Shown here: positions 53,228-63,369 of the stretch, one piece after another
Numbering within the stretch: position 1 is the stretch's first letter
How the letters are laid out: each line of letters begins with the position of its first letter
NCBI RefSeq assembly: GCF_020524585.1
Contig: NZ_JAIVLK010000001.1
Span: 310,001-374,000, forward strand
DNA length: 64,000 bases
From: Celeribacter naphthalenivorans
GTDB lineage: Bacteria; Pseudomonadota; Alphaproteobacteria; Rhodobacterales; Rhodobacteraceae
Direction: 5' to 3'
Translations under genes and position numbers: made by a program
The notes under the pieces: generated by a model
The model's input: only the letters and a program-made list of their open reading frames with translations
Databases searched by the model: none
What the model was told of the DNA's origin: nothing

Positions 53228-54760
53228 GTGAAAGACATCATCAAAGAACTTCACGATCGCCGCGATGACGCCCGCCTGGGAGGGGGGCAGCGTCGCATCG
53301 ACAGTCAGCACGCCAAGGGCAAGCTGACCGCGCGCGAACGCATCGAATTGCTTCTGGACGAAGACAGCTTCGAAGAGTTCGACATGTTCAAAACCCACCG
53401 CTGCACCGATTTCGGCATGGAAGCCAGCAAGCCCTATGGCGACGGTGTGATCACCGGCTGGGGCACGATCAACGGGCGGATGGTCTATGTCTTTTCGCAG
53501 GATTTCACGGTCTTCGGCGGGTCTTTGTCGGAAACCCACGCCGAGAAAATCGTCAAGATCATGGATATGGCGGTGCAAAACGGCGCGCCTGTCATCGGTC
53601 TGAACGACTCAGGCGGTGCGCGGATTCAGGAAGGCGTCGCCTCTCTCGCGGGCTATGCCGAAGTGTTCCAGCGCAACATCATGGCCTCCGGCGTCGTGCC
53701 GCAGATCTCCGTCATCATGGGGCCCTGCGCCGGTGGGGCTGTCTATTCGCCCGCGATGACCGACTTCATCTTCATGGTGAAAGACACGTCTTACATGTTC
53801 GTGACCGGCCCCGACGTGGTGAAAACCGTGACGAATGAGGTGGTGACCGCTGAGGAACTGGGTGGGGCCTCCACCCACACCAAGAAATCCTCCGTCGCCG
53901 ATGGTGCGTTCGAGAATGACGTCGAAGCGTTGTCCGAAGTGCGCCGCCTCGTCGATTTCCTGCCGCTGAACAACCGCGAAAAAGCGCCGGTGCGCCCGTT
54001 CTTTGATGAGCCTGGCCGGATCGAAGCCTCGCTCGACACGATCATCCCGGACAACGCGAACACGCCCTACGACATGAAGGAAGTGATCCACAAGATCGCG
54101 GATGAGGGCGATTTCTACGAGATTCAGGAAGACCACGCCAAGAACATCATCACCGGTTTCATCCGCCTCGAAGGCCAGACGGTCGGCGTGGTGGCGAACC
54201 AGCCGATGGTGCTCGCGGGCTGTCTCGACATCGACAGCTCGAAAAAGGCGGCGCGGTTCGTGCGCTTCTGCGATGCGTTCGAAATTCCGGTGCTGACGCT
54301 GGTCGATGTGCCGGGCTTCTTGCCGGGGACCTCTCAAGAATATGGCGGCGTGATCAAACACGGTGCGAAACTTCTGTTTGCTTACGGCGAAGCCACCGTG
54401 CCGAAGGTGACCGTGATCACCCGTAAGGCCTACGGCGGCGCCTATGACGTGATGGCGTCGAAACACCTGCGCGGGGACTTCAACTACGCCTGGCCGACCG
54501 CCGAGATCGCAGTGATGGGCGCCAAAGGGGCGACCGAGATCATCCACCGTGCCGATCTGGGCGACGCGGAGAAAATCGCGGCGCACACGCAAAACTACGA
54601 AGACCGGTTCGCGAACCCCTTCGTGGCGGCGGAACGCGGGTTCATCGACGAGGTGATCCAGCCGCGCTCGACCCGCAAACGTGTGGCCCGGGCCTTCGCG
54701 AGCTTGCGCAATAAAAAGCTCGAGAACCCGTGGAAAAAGCACGACAACATTCCGCTCTGA
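53228..54760 (+). CDS. pccB: Propionyl-CoA carboxylase beta (carboxyltransferase) subunit
   Basis: 510 residues, the standard length, from a GTG behind ACGAGGAGG. The N-terminal carboxyltransferase domain has [38 protein letters not shown] and [20 protein letters not shown]. The C-terminal domain has [20 protein letters not shown] and [19 protein letters not shown]. It transfers carboxyl from biotin on PccA to propionyl-CoA, forming methylmalonyl-CoA in the cytoplasm. It starts the pccB to pccA gene group, with candidate PccR sites directly upstream. Confidence 0.96.
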   Translation: MKDIIKELHDRRDDARLGGGQRRIDSQHAKGKLTARERIELLLDEDSFEEFDMFKTHRCTDFGMEASKPYGDGVITGWGTINGRMVYVFSQDFTVFGGSLSETHAEKIVKIMDMAVQNGAPVIGLNDSGGARIQEGVASLAGYAEVFQRNIMASGVVPQISVIMGPCAGGAVYSPAMTDFIFMVKDTSYMFVTGPDVVKTVTNEVVTAEELGGASTHTKKSSVADGAFENDVEALSEVRRLVDFLPLNNREKAPVRPFFDEPGRIEASLDTIIPDNANTPYDMKEVIHKIADEGDFYEIQEDHAKNIITGFIRLEGQTVGVVANQPMVLAGCLDIDSSKKAARFVRFCDAFEIPVLTLVDVPGFLPGTSQEYGGVIKHGAKLLFAYGEATVPKVTVITRKAYGGAYDVMASKHLRGDFNYAWPTAEIAVMGAKGATEIIHRADLGDAEKIAAHTQNYEDRFANPFVAAERGFIDEVIQPRSTRKRVARAFASLRNKKLENPWKKHDNIPL

Positions 54761-54770
54761 GGCGGATGTT

Positions 54771-55124
54771 GTGAGCCGTTCTCGCTGGCATATGTCCGAG
54801 GTGGACGGCGCGCTCATCGTGGCGCGCCGGAGCCCCGCGCATTTCGATGTCGCGGCCAAGACCCTGATCGAAGGTGGGGCGGACCTGCGCAAATCCCGCG
54901 TGGCGCATCAGGTGCGTCAGGACATGTGGCGGGCGCTGCAATCCTTGCGGGGACTGGCGCCCGTGGTGCGGGTGGTGGCGCAGGGCGAGGACCTTGAAAT
55001 CACCGCTGGCGGCATGATTGCGGGGCGGTTCCCGAAACACGACAGCGAAGCCCGCATTCAGGCGGTGCTGGATAATCCCGACAATCGCGCCCGTTGGGTC
55101 CGGTTCGCGAAAAGGAGGTCATGA
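54771..55124 (+). CDS. Small conserved-type protein in the pcc cluster, unknown function
   Basis: 117 residues from a GTG at 54771 (GAGGCGGA upstream), ten bases after pccB. It has no signal peptide or membrane segment. Features include GALIVARRSPAHFDVAAKTL, HQVRQDMWRALQSLRGLAPV and a basic tail RWVRFAKRRS. Small proteins like this often sit between pccB and pccA in Rhodobacteraceae, but I know of no function. The spacing makes co-transcription with pccB near certain. Confidence 0.7.
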   Translation: MSRSRWHMSEVDGALIVARRSPAHFDVAAKTLIEGGADLRKSRVAHQVRQDMWRALQSLRGLAPVVRVVAQGEDLEITAGGMIAGRFPKHDSEARIQAVLDNPDNRARWVRFAKRRS

Positions 55125-55125
55125 C

Positions 55126-55539
55126 ATGATTGCAAGACGGATCGCATCTGCGGCTTTGGCCTCTGTCATAGGGATGGCCGCCTTGGCGGAATTGACGCCT
55201 GTCGAGGCCGAAGACTTGACCGTGCCCTCCGGCCAGCCGGTAACATTCTATGACACGGTGATGGACCAATCCGCCATGGGGCTGACCGCGCGGTTCCGGT
55301 TTCTCGCGCCTGAGCTGCCGCGCTATTTGAAAGATCTGTCTTATGAAGAGCTTGAGGCCGATCTTTCGGCGCTGTGCGTGAGCTACGCCTTGCCGCGCCT
55401 CAGCGCACCGGAACCTGCGATGATCGTGATTTCGCTCTCCGAGGCGCCCACCGAATTCGGCTCCACCGACCCGGAGGTGGCGCAGGTCTTTGAGGCCTAC
55501 CGCCCGGTGGATGGCCTCTGTGAATGGGAGGCGTTTTGA
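55126..55539 (+). CDS. Secreted small protein of the pcc cluster (DUF6497-like)
   Basis: 137 residues from the ATG at 55126, two bases after the preceding stop, with AAAGGAGG upstream. A signal peptide (ASAALASVIGMAALAELTPV) ends near VEAED. The mature part is LPRYLKDLSYEELEADLSAL, ALCVSYALPRL and a C-terminal VDGLCEWEAF, with a cysteine pair that could bond in the periplasm. I believe it belongs to the DUF6497 family of Rhodobacteraceae, from memory only. Function unknown. Confidence 0.65.
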   Translation: MIARRIASAALASVIGMAALAELTPVEAEDLTVPSGQPVTFYDTVMDQSAMGLTARFRFLAPELPRYLKDLSYEELEADLSALCVSYALPRLSAPEPAMIVISLSEAPTEFGSTDPEVAQVFEAYRPVDGLCEWEAF

Positions 55540-55540
55540 G

Positions 55541-55948
55541 ATGGCGCCGAAGTTTCACATGTTCTCCAATGGCCCGCGCCCCGTCGCGCCGTTTTCGCAT
55601 GCGGTCGAGGACGATGGCTGGGTCATTCTGACCGGCCAGATGCCGACCGACCCAAACGCCCCCGACGCGGCGCTGCCCGAGGGGATTGAGGCGCAGACCC
55701 GGCGCGTGATGGACAATCTTTTGCTCATTCTGGGCGAATTGGGGCTTGGGCCTGAGCATATTATGCAGTGCCGCTGTTTTCTCACAGAGTTCGAACGCGA
55801 CTACGCCCTGTTCAACGAGACCTACAAAAGCTACTTCCCTCTCGATCGGCTTCCGGCGCGCACCACAGTGGGCGTGACCGCGTTGGCCGTGGGCGCACTG
55901 GTCGAGATCGACCTGATTGCGCGCAGACCTGATGAGGGAGACAGCTGA
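55541..55948 (+). CDS. RidA (YjgF/UK114) family protein
   Basis: 135 residues from the ATG at 55541, right after the previous stop. It shows FSHAVEDDGWVILTGQMPTD, the helix EAQTRRVMDNLLLILGELGL and LDRLPARTTVGVTALAVGAL with VEIDLIARR. These fit the trimeric RidA fold, with the conserved Arg of the PARTTVGV motif present. RidA proteins hydrolyse reactive enamine/imine intermediates. Its role among propionyl-CoA genes is unknown. The ATG of the next gene overlaps its stop (TGATG). Confidence 0.87.
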   Translation: MAPKFHMFSNGPRPVAPFSHAVEDDGWVILTGQMPTDPNAPDAALPEGIEAQTRRVMDNLLLILGELGLGPEHIMQCRCFLTEFERDYALFNETYKSYFPLDRLPARTTVGVTALAVGALVEIDLIARRPDEGDS

Positions 55949-56382
55949 TGGCACGCGACTACATGCTCAAACATAAGGGGTTTCCGGGGCGTTTGCCCGG
56001 CTCCGATTATCAATTCGTCATTCGACGCGCGAACCCGAAAGGGGTGACGCCCCTGAAGGCGTTGGAGCGCTACAAGGACCGCAAACCGGCCGACAAACGC
56101 GCCGATGCCGCCTTTATGAAAGCGCTCTGGGAGCATTTCGGCGAAGAGCAATTCGAACGCGGCAATCTCGATGCCGGGCGTCTGTCCTGGCTTTTCGGGC
56201 GCGAAGTGGTGCCTGCGGACCCCGAGGATTTCGATCCGGCGTCCTATGAGGCGCTGTTGCAGATCGACCTGCGCCGGGCCATGGCCTCTTTCCCTGAAAT
56301 CTTCGCCGAAGGTGAGGACGAAGAGATGCCCGATTGGGACGACATGTGGAACGGGGACAATGATGAGGACATGAGGGACTGA
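55948..56382 (+). CDS. Small acidic protein of the pcc cluster, unknown function
   Basis: 144 residues whose ATG overlaps the RidA stop, so translation is coupled. It begins MARDYMLKHKGFPGRLPGSD, has a central ALWEHFGEEQFERGNLDAGR and ends in a very acidic tail (EGEDEEMPDWDDMWNGDNDE). No signal peptide or membrane segment is visible and I recognise no domain. It is the last gene before a 370-bp gap. Confidence 0.65.
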   Translation: MARDYMLKHKGFPGRLPGSDYQFVIRRANPKGVTPLKALERYKDRKPADKRADAAFMKALWEHFGEEQFERGNLDAGRLSWLFGREVVPADPEDFDPASYEALLQIDLRRAMASFPEIFAEGEDEEMPDWDDMWNGDNDEDMRD

Positions 56383-56755
56383 TGCGCGGGTTTTCGCTTG
56401 GCATACCGGCATTTGCGCGAACTGCTGCCCATATCGGCGGGCAGGGCGGGCATGGCCTTGTGAGCGAGCGGATTACATCCCATCCTTTCCTCATGGCAAC
56501 GACGACCAGCAACGTCGGAGCCTGTTCTGAAAACCGTTACCCTTCCCCTCTGGCGAGGTCCGTGCCCCCCCCGCGCGGCCCTCGCCACTCTTTCTTTTCA
56601 GGCCGCGTTCTGAACGGGGATGTGATTGGCGATGAGGCTGGGCATGGACTTGGGCGTGGTTTCGCCCATCCCTGCCGTGCTGGCGAAATTCTCTTTTCGA
56701 TGGGGTTGACCTGCGCTAGCATTGGCTCAGTCATAACCACACCAAGAGCAGAAAA
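56383..56755. other. Intergenic stretch before the small lipoprotein
   Basis: 373 bases with no convincing gene. A TTGACC at 56706-56711 with a poor TCATAA 19 bases later may be the lipoprotein promoter. Confidence 0.35.
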
Positions 56756-56956
56756 ATGCGCAAATCCATTCTTATTCTTTCCCTCGTTTCCGCAACGGTC
56801 CTCGCGGGCTGCATGCAAACGGACGGCGAACGTGCCCTCGCAGGTGCAGCCGCTGGTGCCATCGTCGCTGATGCAACCGACAACAACGCGCTCACCGGCG
56901 CGGCCCTCGGTGCGCTCGCAGGCACCTACTGCGACGACGCAGGTATCTGTAACTGA
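56756..56956 (+). CDS. Small lipoprotein with glycine-zipper-like segment
   Basis: 66 residues. A lipoprotein signal peptide (KSILILSLVSATVLAGCMQT) has a clear lipobox LAGC with Cys19. The mature part is a Gly/Ala-rich helix (ALAGAAAGAIVADA, ALTGAALGALAG) and a short cysteine-containing end CDDAGICN. Glycine-zipper lipoproteins insert in or against membranes; function unknown. A strong terminator follows, so it is monocistronic and not part of pccA. Confidence 0.8.
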   Translation: MRKSILILSLVSATVLAGCMQTDGERALAGAAAGAIVADATDNNALTGAALGALAGTYCDDAGICN

Positions 56957-57008
56957 TCATAACCGTCTGAACGGCCGTCGTGCGCGGCCTTTGGATCGGA
57001 GTGTTGAG

Positions 57009-57042
57009 AGCTTCTCGGACGTAACTGTCCGGGGAGCTTTTT
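57009..57042 (+). terminator. Rho-independent terminator after the lipoprotein gene
   Basis: AGCTTCTCGGAC pairs with GTCCGGGGAGCT (12 bp with two G-U pairs) around a 6-base loop, followed by TTTTTCG. It separates the lipoprotein transcript from pccA. Confidence 0.85.
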
Positions 57043-57117
57043 CGTGTTTGAAACTGACGATCCGACAGCGGGCAGCCGCCCGGTCGGGACTGATTTAAGA
57101 AAGGGAGAGGGCAGGAC

Positions 57118-59115
57118 ATGTTCGACAAGATCCTGATTGCGAACCGCGGCGAGATCGCTTGCCGGGTGATGAAAACCGCCAAGAAGATGGGGATCAAGAC
57201 GGTCGCCATTTATTCGGATGCGGACAAACACGCGTTGCATGTGCAGATGGCGGACGAAGCGGTGCACATCGGTCCGCCGCCGGCGAACCAGTCCTATATC
57301 GTCATCGACAAGGTGATGGACGCGATCAAACAGACCGGCGCGCAGGCGGTGCATCCGGGCTATGGGTTCCTCTCCGAGAACTCGAAATTCGCCGAGGCGC
57401 TGGCCGACGCGGGCGTCGCTTTTGTCGGCCCGCCGAAAGGCGCGATCGAAGCCATGGGCGACAAGATCACTTCGAAAAAACTCGCCCAAGAGGCGGGTGT
57501 CTCGACGGTTCCGGGCTACATGGGCCTCATTGAGGATGCCGACGAGGCGGTGAAAATCTCCAATGAAATCGGCTATCCGGTGATGATCAAAGCCTCCGCC
57601 GGGGGCGGTGGTAAAGGCATGCGGATCGCCTGGAACGACGAAGAAGCCCGCGAAGGGTTCCAGTCGTCCAAGAACGAGGCCGCAAGCTCCTTTGGCGACG
57701 ACCGGATTTTCATCGAGAAATTCGTGACCCAGCCGCGCCACATCGAGATTCAGGTGCTCTGCGACGCGCATGGCAACGGCATTTACCTCAACGAACGCGA
57801 ATGTTCGATCCAGCGCCGCAACCAGAAAGTCATTGAAGAGGCGCCGTCGCCCTTCCTCGATGAAGCGACCCGCAAAGCCATGGGCGAACAGGCTGTCGCT
57901 CTGGCCAAAGCCGTGGATTACACCTCGGCGGGCACCGTGGAATTCATCGTCGATGGCGACCGCAATTTCTACTTCCTCGAAATGAACACCCGCCTTCAGG
58001 TGGAACACCCGGTGACCGAGTTGATCACGGGCGTCGATCTCGTCGAACAGATGATCCGCATCGCCAATGGCGAGCCGCTGTCGATCACCCAGGACGATGT
58101 GAAAATCAACGGCTGGGCGATGGAAAGCCGCCTCTACGCCGAGGACCCCTATCGCAACTTCCTGCCTTCCATCGGGCGGCTGACGAAATACCGTCCGCCG
58201 GAAGAAATCGTCACGAAAACCAATGTCGTGCGCAATGACACCGGCGTCTATGAGGGCGGCGAGATTTCGATGTATTACGACCCGATGATCGCCAAGCTCT
58301 GCACCTGGGGCCCGGATCGCGCGGCGGCCATCGAGAACATGCGCAACGCGCTGGACGCGTTTGAGGTCGAGGGCATCGGCCACAACCTGCCGTTCCTCTC
58401 CGCCGTCTACGATCACCCGAAATTCGTCTCCGGCGACATGACCACGGCCTTCATCGCCGAGGAATATCCCGAAGGGTTCGAGGGCGCGGAGCTGCCCTAT
58501 GAGGACCTCGAGCGCATCGCCGCCGCCGCCGCCGCCATGTATCGTGTCGCGGAAATCCGTCGCACGCGCATCTCGGGCCGGATGGACAACCACGAGCGCA
58601 CCGTTGGCACCGATTGGGTGGTTCAGATCGGCGAGTACGATTTTCCGCTGACCATTGAGGCTGACAAAAACGGCTCCACCGTGTTGATCAACGACAAGAA
58701 ACATCGTTGCGAAAGCACTTGGGTGCCGGGCGACACTTTGGCGCTGATCGACATGGATCACGGCACTTTGACGCTGAAAGTCGGCAAGATCCCCGGCGGG
58801 TTCCGCATCCGCAACCGAGGCGCCGATCTCAAGGTCTACGTCCGCAGCCCGCGGGCCGCCGAACTGTCGAAATTCATGATCGAGAAACTGCCGCCGGACA
58901 CCTCGAAACTGCTCCTCTGCCCGATGCCGGGCCTGATCGTGAAGGTGAACGTCGAGGTCGGCGACGAGATTCAGGAAGGTCAGGCGCTCTGCACCGTCGA
59001 AGCGATGAAAATGGAAAACATCCTGCGCGCCGAGCGCAAAGGCGTGGTCTCCAAAATCAACGCAGGCCCCGGTGACAGCCTTGCGGTCGACGAAGTGATC
59101 ATGGAGTTCGAATAA
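57118..59115 (+). CDS. pccA: Propionyl-CoA carboxylase alpha (biotin carboxylase and carrier) subunit
   Basis: 665 residues from an ATG with AAAGGGAGAGGG upstream. Order of domains: biotin carboxylase N-terminal (MFDKILIANRGEIACRVMKT), ATP-grasp (about 115-320, KASAGGGGKGMRIAW, FLEMNTRLQVEHPVTE), C-terminal carboxylase domain (to about 445), the BT linker domain and a biotinyl domain with the lysine in VEAMKMEN (about 630). It carboxylates its own biotin with bicarbonate and ATP and hands the carboxyl to PccB. It is separated from pccB by four small genes and a lipoprotein. Confidence 0.96.
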   Translation: MFDKILIANRGEIACRVMKTAKKMGIKTVAIYSDADKHALHVQMADEAVHIGPPPANQSYIVIDKVMDAIKQTGAQAVHPGYGFLSENSKFAEALADAGVAFVGPPKGAIEAMGDKITSKKLAQEAGVSTVPGYMGLIEDADEAVKISNEIGYPVMIKASAGGGGKGMRIAWNDEEAREGFQSSKNEAASSFGDDRIFIEKFVTQPRHIEIQVLCDAHGNGIYLNERECSIQRRNQKVIEEAPSPFLDEATRKAMGEQAVALAKAVDYTSAGTVEFIVDGDRNFYFLEMNTRLQVEHPVTELITGVDLVEQMIRIANGEPLSITQDDVKINGWAMESRLYAEDPYRNFLPSIGRLTKYRPPEEIVTKTNVVRNDTGVYEGGEISMYYDPMIAKLCTWGPDRAAAIENMRNALDAFEVEGIGHNLPFLSAVYDHPKFVSGDMTTAFIAEEYPEGFEGAELPYEDLERIAAAAAAMYRVAEIRRTRISGRMDNHERTVGTDWVVQIGEYDFPLTIEADKNGSTVLINDKKHRCESTWVPGDTLALIDMDHGTLTLKVGKIPGGFRIRNRGADLKVYVRSPRAAELSKFMIEKLPPDTSKLLLCPMPGLIVKVNVEVGDEIQEGQALCTVEAMKMENILRAERKGVVSKINAGPGDSLAVDEVIMEFE

Positions 59116-59279
59116 CCCATGACGGCCGGGCGGGCATATGCGGTCGGGAAGGATGCGGAGGCTGGAGAAATGTTCTCATTTTGCGCGAGCCAGACCGCAG
59201 CTTTTCGCACCAGCCTGCCCGGGCATGTCTATGAAATGCTCTGCGCGCAAGACCTGCGCGCAGAAGCGAGCGGTGAGAC

Positions 59280-59753
59280 TCACCGCCCGCTTTCCAGCTC
59301 CTGCTGTCTGAGCGGTGTTTTGTCGATGGCGCGGGTGATCTCGCGGACGTTCCAAGGTGCGGGTTTGCGGAGCATGACACGGCCGTCCTTGTCCACAATC
59401 ACCAGCGCAAAGCCACGCGGGCGCAGTGCCGTGCGGATCGGTGAACGGGTGTCCGGGTCGGTGTCGGTCAGAACCACCACGTCGCGTTCCAAAAGTGCGT
59501 CAGGGCGGTTTTCCAGCAAAGCGATCTGGTCGCTGAACGAAGGGTCCAGCGGGCTGTCGGCAAAGACCACCAGTACGCGCGCGGCCCATTTGAAGTCGGA
59601 AAGCTCGGTGTCGCCCGCCTCTTGGATCAGAGGGGCTGGCGTTTCGGCGACGGTCTCCGGTTCGGGCGGGGTGTCCTGTGCAAAACCGGCAGTCGGCGCC
59701 AACGGTGGCGTGAGAAAAAGCGCAATAAGTGCTGTGACATAGAGATGTTTCAT
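59280..59753 (-). CDS. Secreted DUF4174-type protein
   Basis: 157 residues on the opposite strand to its neighbours, with GGGAGGACC before the ATG. A signal peptide (HLYVTALIALFLTPPLAPTA) ends near GFAQD. The rest is thioredoxin-like: FKWAARVLVVFADSPLDPSF, LLERDVVVLTDTDPD, GFALVIVDKDGRVMLRKPAP. This matches the DUF4174 pattern. There are no active-site cysteines, so it is not a thiol oxidoreductase. It lies in the gap between pccA and the mutase gene and is probably independent of them. Confidence 0.77.
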   Translation of the reverse strand: MKHLYVTALIALFLTPPLAPTAGFAQDTPPEPETVAETPAPLIQEAGDTELSDFKWAARVLVVFADSPLDPSFSDQIALLENRPDALLERDVVVLTDTDPDTRSPIRTALRPRGFALVIVDKDGRVMLRKPAPWNVREITRAIDKTPLRQQELESGR

Positions 59754-59858
59754 CGGTCCTCCCGCGGGTCTCCTTTATATAGGACGATGAGAGGGCCAAA
59801 CCAAGGTTGAACGTGACACTTCAAGGTGTTGCGCAAAGAATATGGAGAGGAGCCGGAT

Positions 59859-61982
59859 ATGACGGACAGGAAAAAGTGGGAAGAACTTGCCACGAAGGAG
59901 TTGCGGGGCAAGCCGCTTGAGAGCCTTGAGTGGGACACGCTGGAAGGCATCAAGGTCAAGCCGCTCTATGCTGAGGACGATCTTGCGGGCATGGATCATC
60001 TCGGCAACACGCCGGGGATGGAGCCGTTCACGCGCGGTGTGAAGGCGACGATGTATGCCGGACGTCCTTGGACCATCCGCCAATATGCGGGCTTCTCGAC
60101 CGCCGAGGAATCGAATGCCTTTTACCGCAAGGCGCTTGCTGCTGGTCAGCAGGGTGTCTCGGTCGCTTTCGATCTGGCGACGCACCGGGGCTACGATTCC
60201 GATCACCCGCGCGTGGTCGGCGATGTCGGTAAGGCCGGTGTGGCGATTGACAGCGTCGAGGACATGAAAATCCTCTTCGACGGCATTCCTTTGGACAAGG
60301 TCTCCGTCTCGATGACGATGAACGGGGCTGTTATTCCGATCCTCGCCAATTTCATCGTGACGGGGGAGGAACAGGGGCATGATCGCGCGCTTCTGGCCGG
60401 GACCATTCAGAACGACATTCTGAAAGAGTTCATGGTGCGCAACACCTATATCTACCCGCCCGAGCCCTCGATGAAGATCATCGCGGACATCATCGAGTTC
60501 ACCGCCAACGAGATGCCGAAATTCAACTCGATCTCGATCTCCGGCTACCACATGCAGGAAGCGGGCGCGAACCTCGTGCAGGAGCTGGCCTTCACGCTGG
60601 CCGACGGGCGCGAATATGTGCGCACCGCGATCAATGCGGGCATGGATGTCGATAAATTCGCGGGCCGCCTGTCGTTCTTCTTCGCGATTGGTATGAACTT
60701 CTTTATGGAGGCCGCGAAACTGCGCGCCGCGCGCTACCTCTGGACCCGCGTGATGGACGAGTTCGAGCCGAAGCTCTCCAAGTCCAAGATGCTCCGCACC
60801 CACTGCCAGACTTCGGGCGTGTCGTTGCAAGAGCAAGACCCCTATAACAACGTGATCCGCACCGCCTATGAGGCAATGTCGGCGGCTCTGGGCGGCACGC
60901 AGTCCTTGCACACCAACGCGCTGGACGAGGCCATCGCGCTTCCGACCGAGTTCTCCGCGCGCATTGCCCGGAACACGCAGCTGATCCTTCAGGAAGAAAC
61001 CGGGATCACCAATGTGGTCGATCCGCTCGCGGGCTCCTACTACGTCGAAAGCCTCACCAAGGAACTGGCCGACAAGGCCTGGGCCCTTATGGAGGAAATC
61101 GAAGAGATGGGCGGCATGACCAAGGCCGTCAACTCCGGCATGCCGAAGCTGCGGATCGAAGAGACCGCCGCGAAACGTCAGGCCAATATTGACCGTGGCG
61201 AGGAAGTCATCGTCGGCGTCAACAAATACCGCAAGGACAAGGAAGACCCGATCGACATTCTCGACGTGGACAACGTGGCCGTGCGCAACAGCCAGATCGC
61301 CCGCCTCGACAAGATCAAGGCGACCCGCGATGCCGCCAAAGTTGAGGAAACCCTCGGCGCTTTGGAAACGGCGGCGAAATCCGGCGAGGGCAACCTCCTG
61401 TCGCTGGCGGTCGAGGCCGCCCGTGCGCGTGCAACCGTTGGGGAGATTTCGATGGCCATGGAAAAAGCATTTGGACGTCACCGCGCCGAGGTGAAAACGC
61501 TGGCGGGGGTCTACGGCGCCGCCTACGAGGGCGACGAGGGCTTTGCCCAGATCCAGAAAGATGTGGAAACCTTTGCCGACAAAGCCGGGCGTCGTCCGCG
61601 CATGCTCGTCGTCAAAATGGGTCAGGACGGTCACGACCGCGGCGCGAAAGTCATCGCCACCGCCTTTGCCGACATCGGCTTTGACGTCGACGTTGGCCCT
61701 CTGTTCCAGACGCCGGAAGAGGCCGCTCAGGATGCCATCGACAATGACGTGCATATCGTGGGGATTTCCTCGCAGGCGGCCGGTCACAAGACGCTGGCAC
61801 CGAAGCTGATCGAAGCTCTGAAAGAGCAGGGCGCCGAGGACATCATCGTGATCTGTGGCGGTGTGATCCCGCAGCAGGATTACGAATTCCTCTATAACGC
61901 GGGCGTCAAAGCGATCTTCGGGCCGGGCACCAACATCCCGGCGGCTGCGCGTCAGATCCTCGATCTGATCTCGACCGAATGA
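59859..61982 (+). CDS. scpA: Methylmalonyl-CoA mutase, B12-dependent, single-chain
   Basis: 707 residues from the ATG at 59859 (GGAGAGGAG upstream). The TIM-barrel substrate domain spans about 1-550 ([56 protein letters not shown]). The cobalamin domain (about 575-705) has the axial-ligand motif DGHDRGAKV with His about 592, and GISSQAAGH. It converts methylmalonyl-CoA to succinyl-CoA, completing propionyl-CoA assimilation begun by PccAB. The epimerase and mutase chaperone genes are not in this window. Confidence 0.96.
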   Translation: MTDRKKWEELATKELRGKPLESLEWDTLEGIKVKPLYAEDDLAGMDHLGNTPGMEPFTRGVKATMYAGRPWTIRQYAGFSTAEESNAFYRKALAAGQQGVSVAFDLATHRGYDSDHPRVVGDVGKAGVAIDSVEDMKILFDGIPLDKVSVSMTMNGAVIPILANFIVTGEEQGHDRALLAGTIQNDILKEFMVRNTYIYPPEPSMKIIADIIEFTANEMPKFNSISISGYHMQEAGANLVQELAFTLADGREYVRTAINAGMDVDKFAGRLSFFFAIGMNFFMEAAKLRAARYLWTRVMDEFEPKLSKSKMLRTHCQTSGVSLQEQDPYNNVIRTAYEAMSAALGGTQSLHTNALDEAIALPTEFSARIARNTQLILQEETGITNVVDPLAGSYYVESLTKELADKAWALMEEIEEMGGMTKAVNSGMPKLRIEETAAKRQANIDRGEEVIVGVNKYRKDKEDPIDILDVDNVAVRNSQIARLDKIKATRDAAKVEETLGALETAAKSGEGNLLSLAVEAARARATVGEISMAMEKAFGRHRAEVKTLAGVYGAAYEGDEGFAQIQKDVETFADKAGRRPRMLVVKMGQDGHDRGAKVIATAFADIGFDVDVGPLFQTPEEAAQDAIDNDVHIVGISSQAAGHKTLAPKLIEALKEQGAEDIIVICGGVIPQQDYEFLYNAGVKAIFGPGTNIPAAARQILDLISTE

Positions 61983-62004
61983 TCTGAGTATTTGATCCGA
62001 AATG

Positions 62005-62040
62005 AAAAAGGGCCGGGGGATCGCTCCTCCGGCCCTTTTG
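62005..62040. terminator. Bidirectional terminator between the mutase and nhaA genes
   Basis: AAAAGGGCCGG and CCGGCCCTTTT form a perfect 11-bp stem that extends with four more pairs (one G-U). Runs of A on one side and T on the other let it act for both convergent genes. It lies about 25 bases after the mutase stop. Confidence 0.9.
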
Positions 62041-62057
62041 TTTTGTCTGTGAGGCGT

Positions 62058-63278
62058 TTACTGCGCCGGTTCCTGAACTTCGGGCGCGGTCACGTCGGCC
62101 TCTTTCAGCGCGGCTTTGTCGTCTTCGACGGGGGCGAATTTCAGCACCACAAAGCCGATGATCGCGGAGATCACGGAGCCGGACAACACGCCGATACGGA
62201 CCTCATTCATGTGGAAAGCATCGTCAAAGGACAACCCGCCGATGAAGAGCGACATGGTGAACCCGATGCCCGCGAGGGCTGCGACGCCGTAGATATGGAG
62301 CCAGGTTGCGCCAAAGGGTTTCTTAGCGACGCCCATCTTGACCAAAAGCCAGGTCATGCCGAAGACGCCGACCTGTTTGCCGAGGATGAGACCCAGGGCG
62401 ATCCCCAAGGGCAGCGGCGAGAACACGTCGTCCATGGTAATCCCGGAAAGCACCACGCCGGCGTTGGCGAAGGCAAAGATCGGCACGATCAGGAAGAACA
62501 CATAGGGCGAGAGCGCATGTTCGAGCGCATGCAGCGGCGATTTGCCCCATTTGTCTTTGATCGGGATGAAGAAGGCGGTGATCACGCCCGCGAGCGTCGC
62601 GTGGACACCGGATTTCAACACCAGAACCCAAAGCACCGTACCCAAGAGGATGATCGGTGCGATGCGGTGAATGCCCGCACGGTTGAGGTAGAACATGATC
62701 GCGAGCGGAATGACCGACAGGAACAGGTAGTCCAGATGCAGATCAGCGGTGTAGAAAAATGCGATGATCAGGATTGCGCCCAAGTCATCAAGGATCGCCA
62801 GCGTCAGCAAGAAAACTTTGAGCGAAGAGGGCACGCGGTCGCCCACAAGCGCCAGAATACCCAAAGCAAAGGCGATGTCGGTCGCCGCCGGAATGGCCCA
62901 GCCGCCGTGCGTTTCAGGCGAAGAAATATTGAGCGCGAAATAGACCAGAGCCGGGACAAACATGCCGCCGACGGCCGCCATGCCCGGCAGAACCACGTCA
63001 CGCGGGTTCTTGAGCTTGCCTTCCATCAGCTCATGTTTGAGCTCTAGCCCCACGAGGAGGAAGAACACCGCCATCAATCCATCATTGATCCACAAGATCA
63101 AAGGCTTGGAGAGGCCGTTTTCGCCGAGCTGAACGGTGAAATACGATGACAGGGCGCCATCGTAATAGGGATAAAGCGAGGAATTGGCCACGAACATGGC
63201 AGCGACGGCGGCCACCATGAGCACGATTCCGCCTGAGATCTCACTGTCGAAGAACTGTTCCAATTTGCGCAGGAGCAT
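62058..63278 (-). CDS. nhaA: Na+/H+ antiporter NhaA
   Basis: 406 residues with about twelve membrane segments. The signature WINDGLMAVFFLLVGLELKH lies near residue 65. The ion-binding Asp pair is in TLAILDDLGAILIIAFF (about 160-162) after AIPAATDIAFALGILALVGD. It exchanges protons for sodium at the inner membrane for pH and salt balance, fitting a marine host. The C-terminal tail (KFAPVEDDKAALKEADVTAP) is acidic and longer than needed. It converges with the mutase gene on a shared terminator. Confidence 0.95.
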   Translation of the reverse strand: MLLRKLEQFFDSEISGGIVLMVAAVAAMFVANSSLYPYYDGALSSYFTVQLGENGLSKPLILWINDGLMAVFFLLVGLELKHELMEGKLKNPRDVVLPGMAAVGGMFVPALVYFALNISSPETHGGWAIPAATDIAFALGILALVGDRVPSSLKVFLLTLAILDDLGAILIIAFFYTADLHLDYLFLSVIPLAIMFYLNRAGIHRIAPIILLGTVLWVLVLKSGVHATLAGVITAFFIPIKDKWGKSPLHALEHALSPYVFFLIVPIFAFANAGVVLSGITMDDVFSPLPLGIALGLILGKQVGVFGMTWLLVKMGVAKKPFGATWLHIYGVAALAGIGFTMSLFIGGLSFDDAFHMNEVRIGVLSGSVISAIIGFVVLKFAPVEDDKAALKEADVTAPEVQEPAQ

Positions 63279-63369
63279 TGTCTTTTTCTGGTCTTTCCTG
63301 AAAGTTGATTTAAAGGTGCGTTATATGGAAATGGGGCCTTTTTTAAAGGTTTCAATAAGGACAAGGGCA

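Noticed and set aside
56382-57098. 238-codon plus-strand frame across the gap after the acidic small gene and the lipoprotein
   Set aside because: It overlaps the clear lipoprotein gene and terminator in another phase, and its translation is Pro/Ser/Arg-rich without a domain.
56926-58761. 611-codon minus-strand open frame opposite pccA
   Set aside because: Antisense shadow with no recognisable domain; pccA on the other strand is certain.
59775-61787. 670-codon minus-strand open frame opposite the methylmalonyl-CoA mutase gene
   Set aside because: It is the antisense shadow of a highly biased GC-rich gene; its translation is His/Arg/Val-rich and matches no family.
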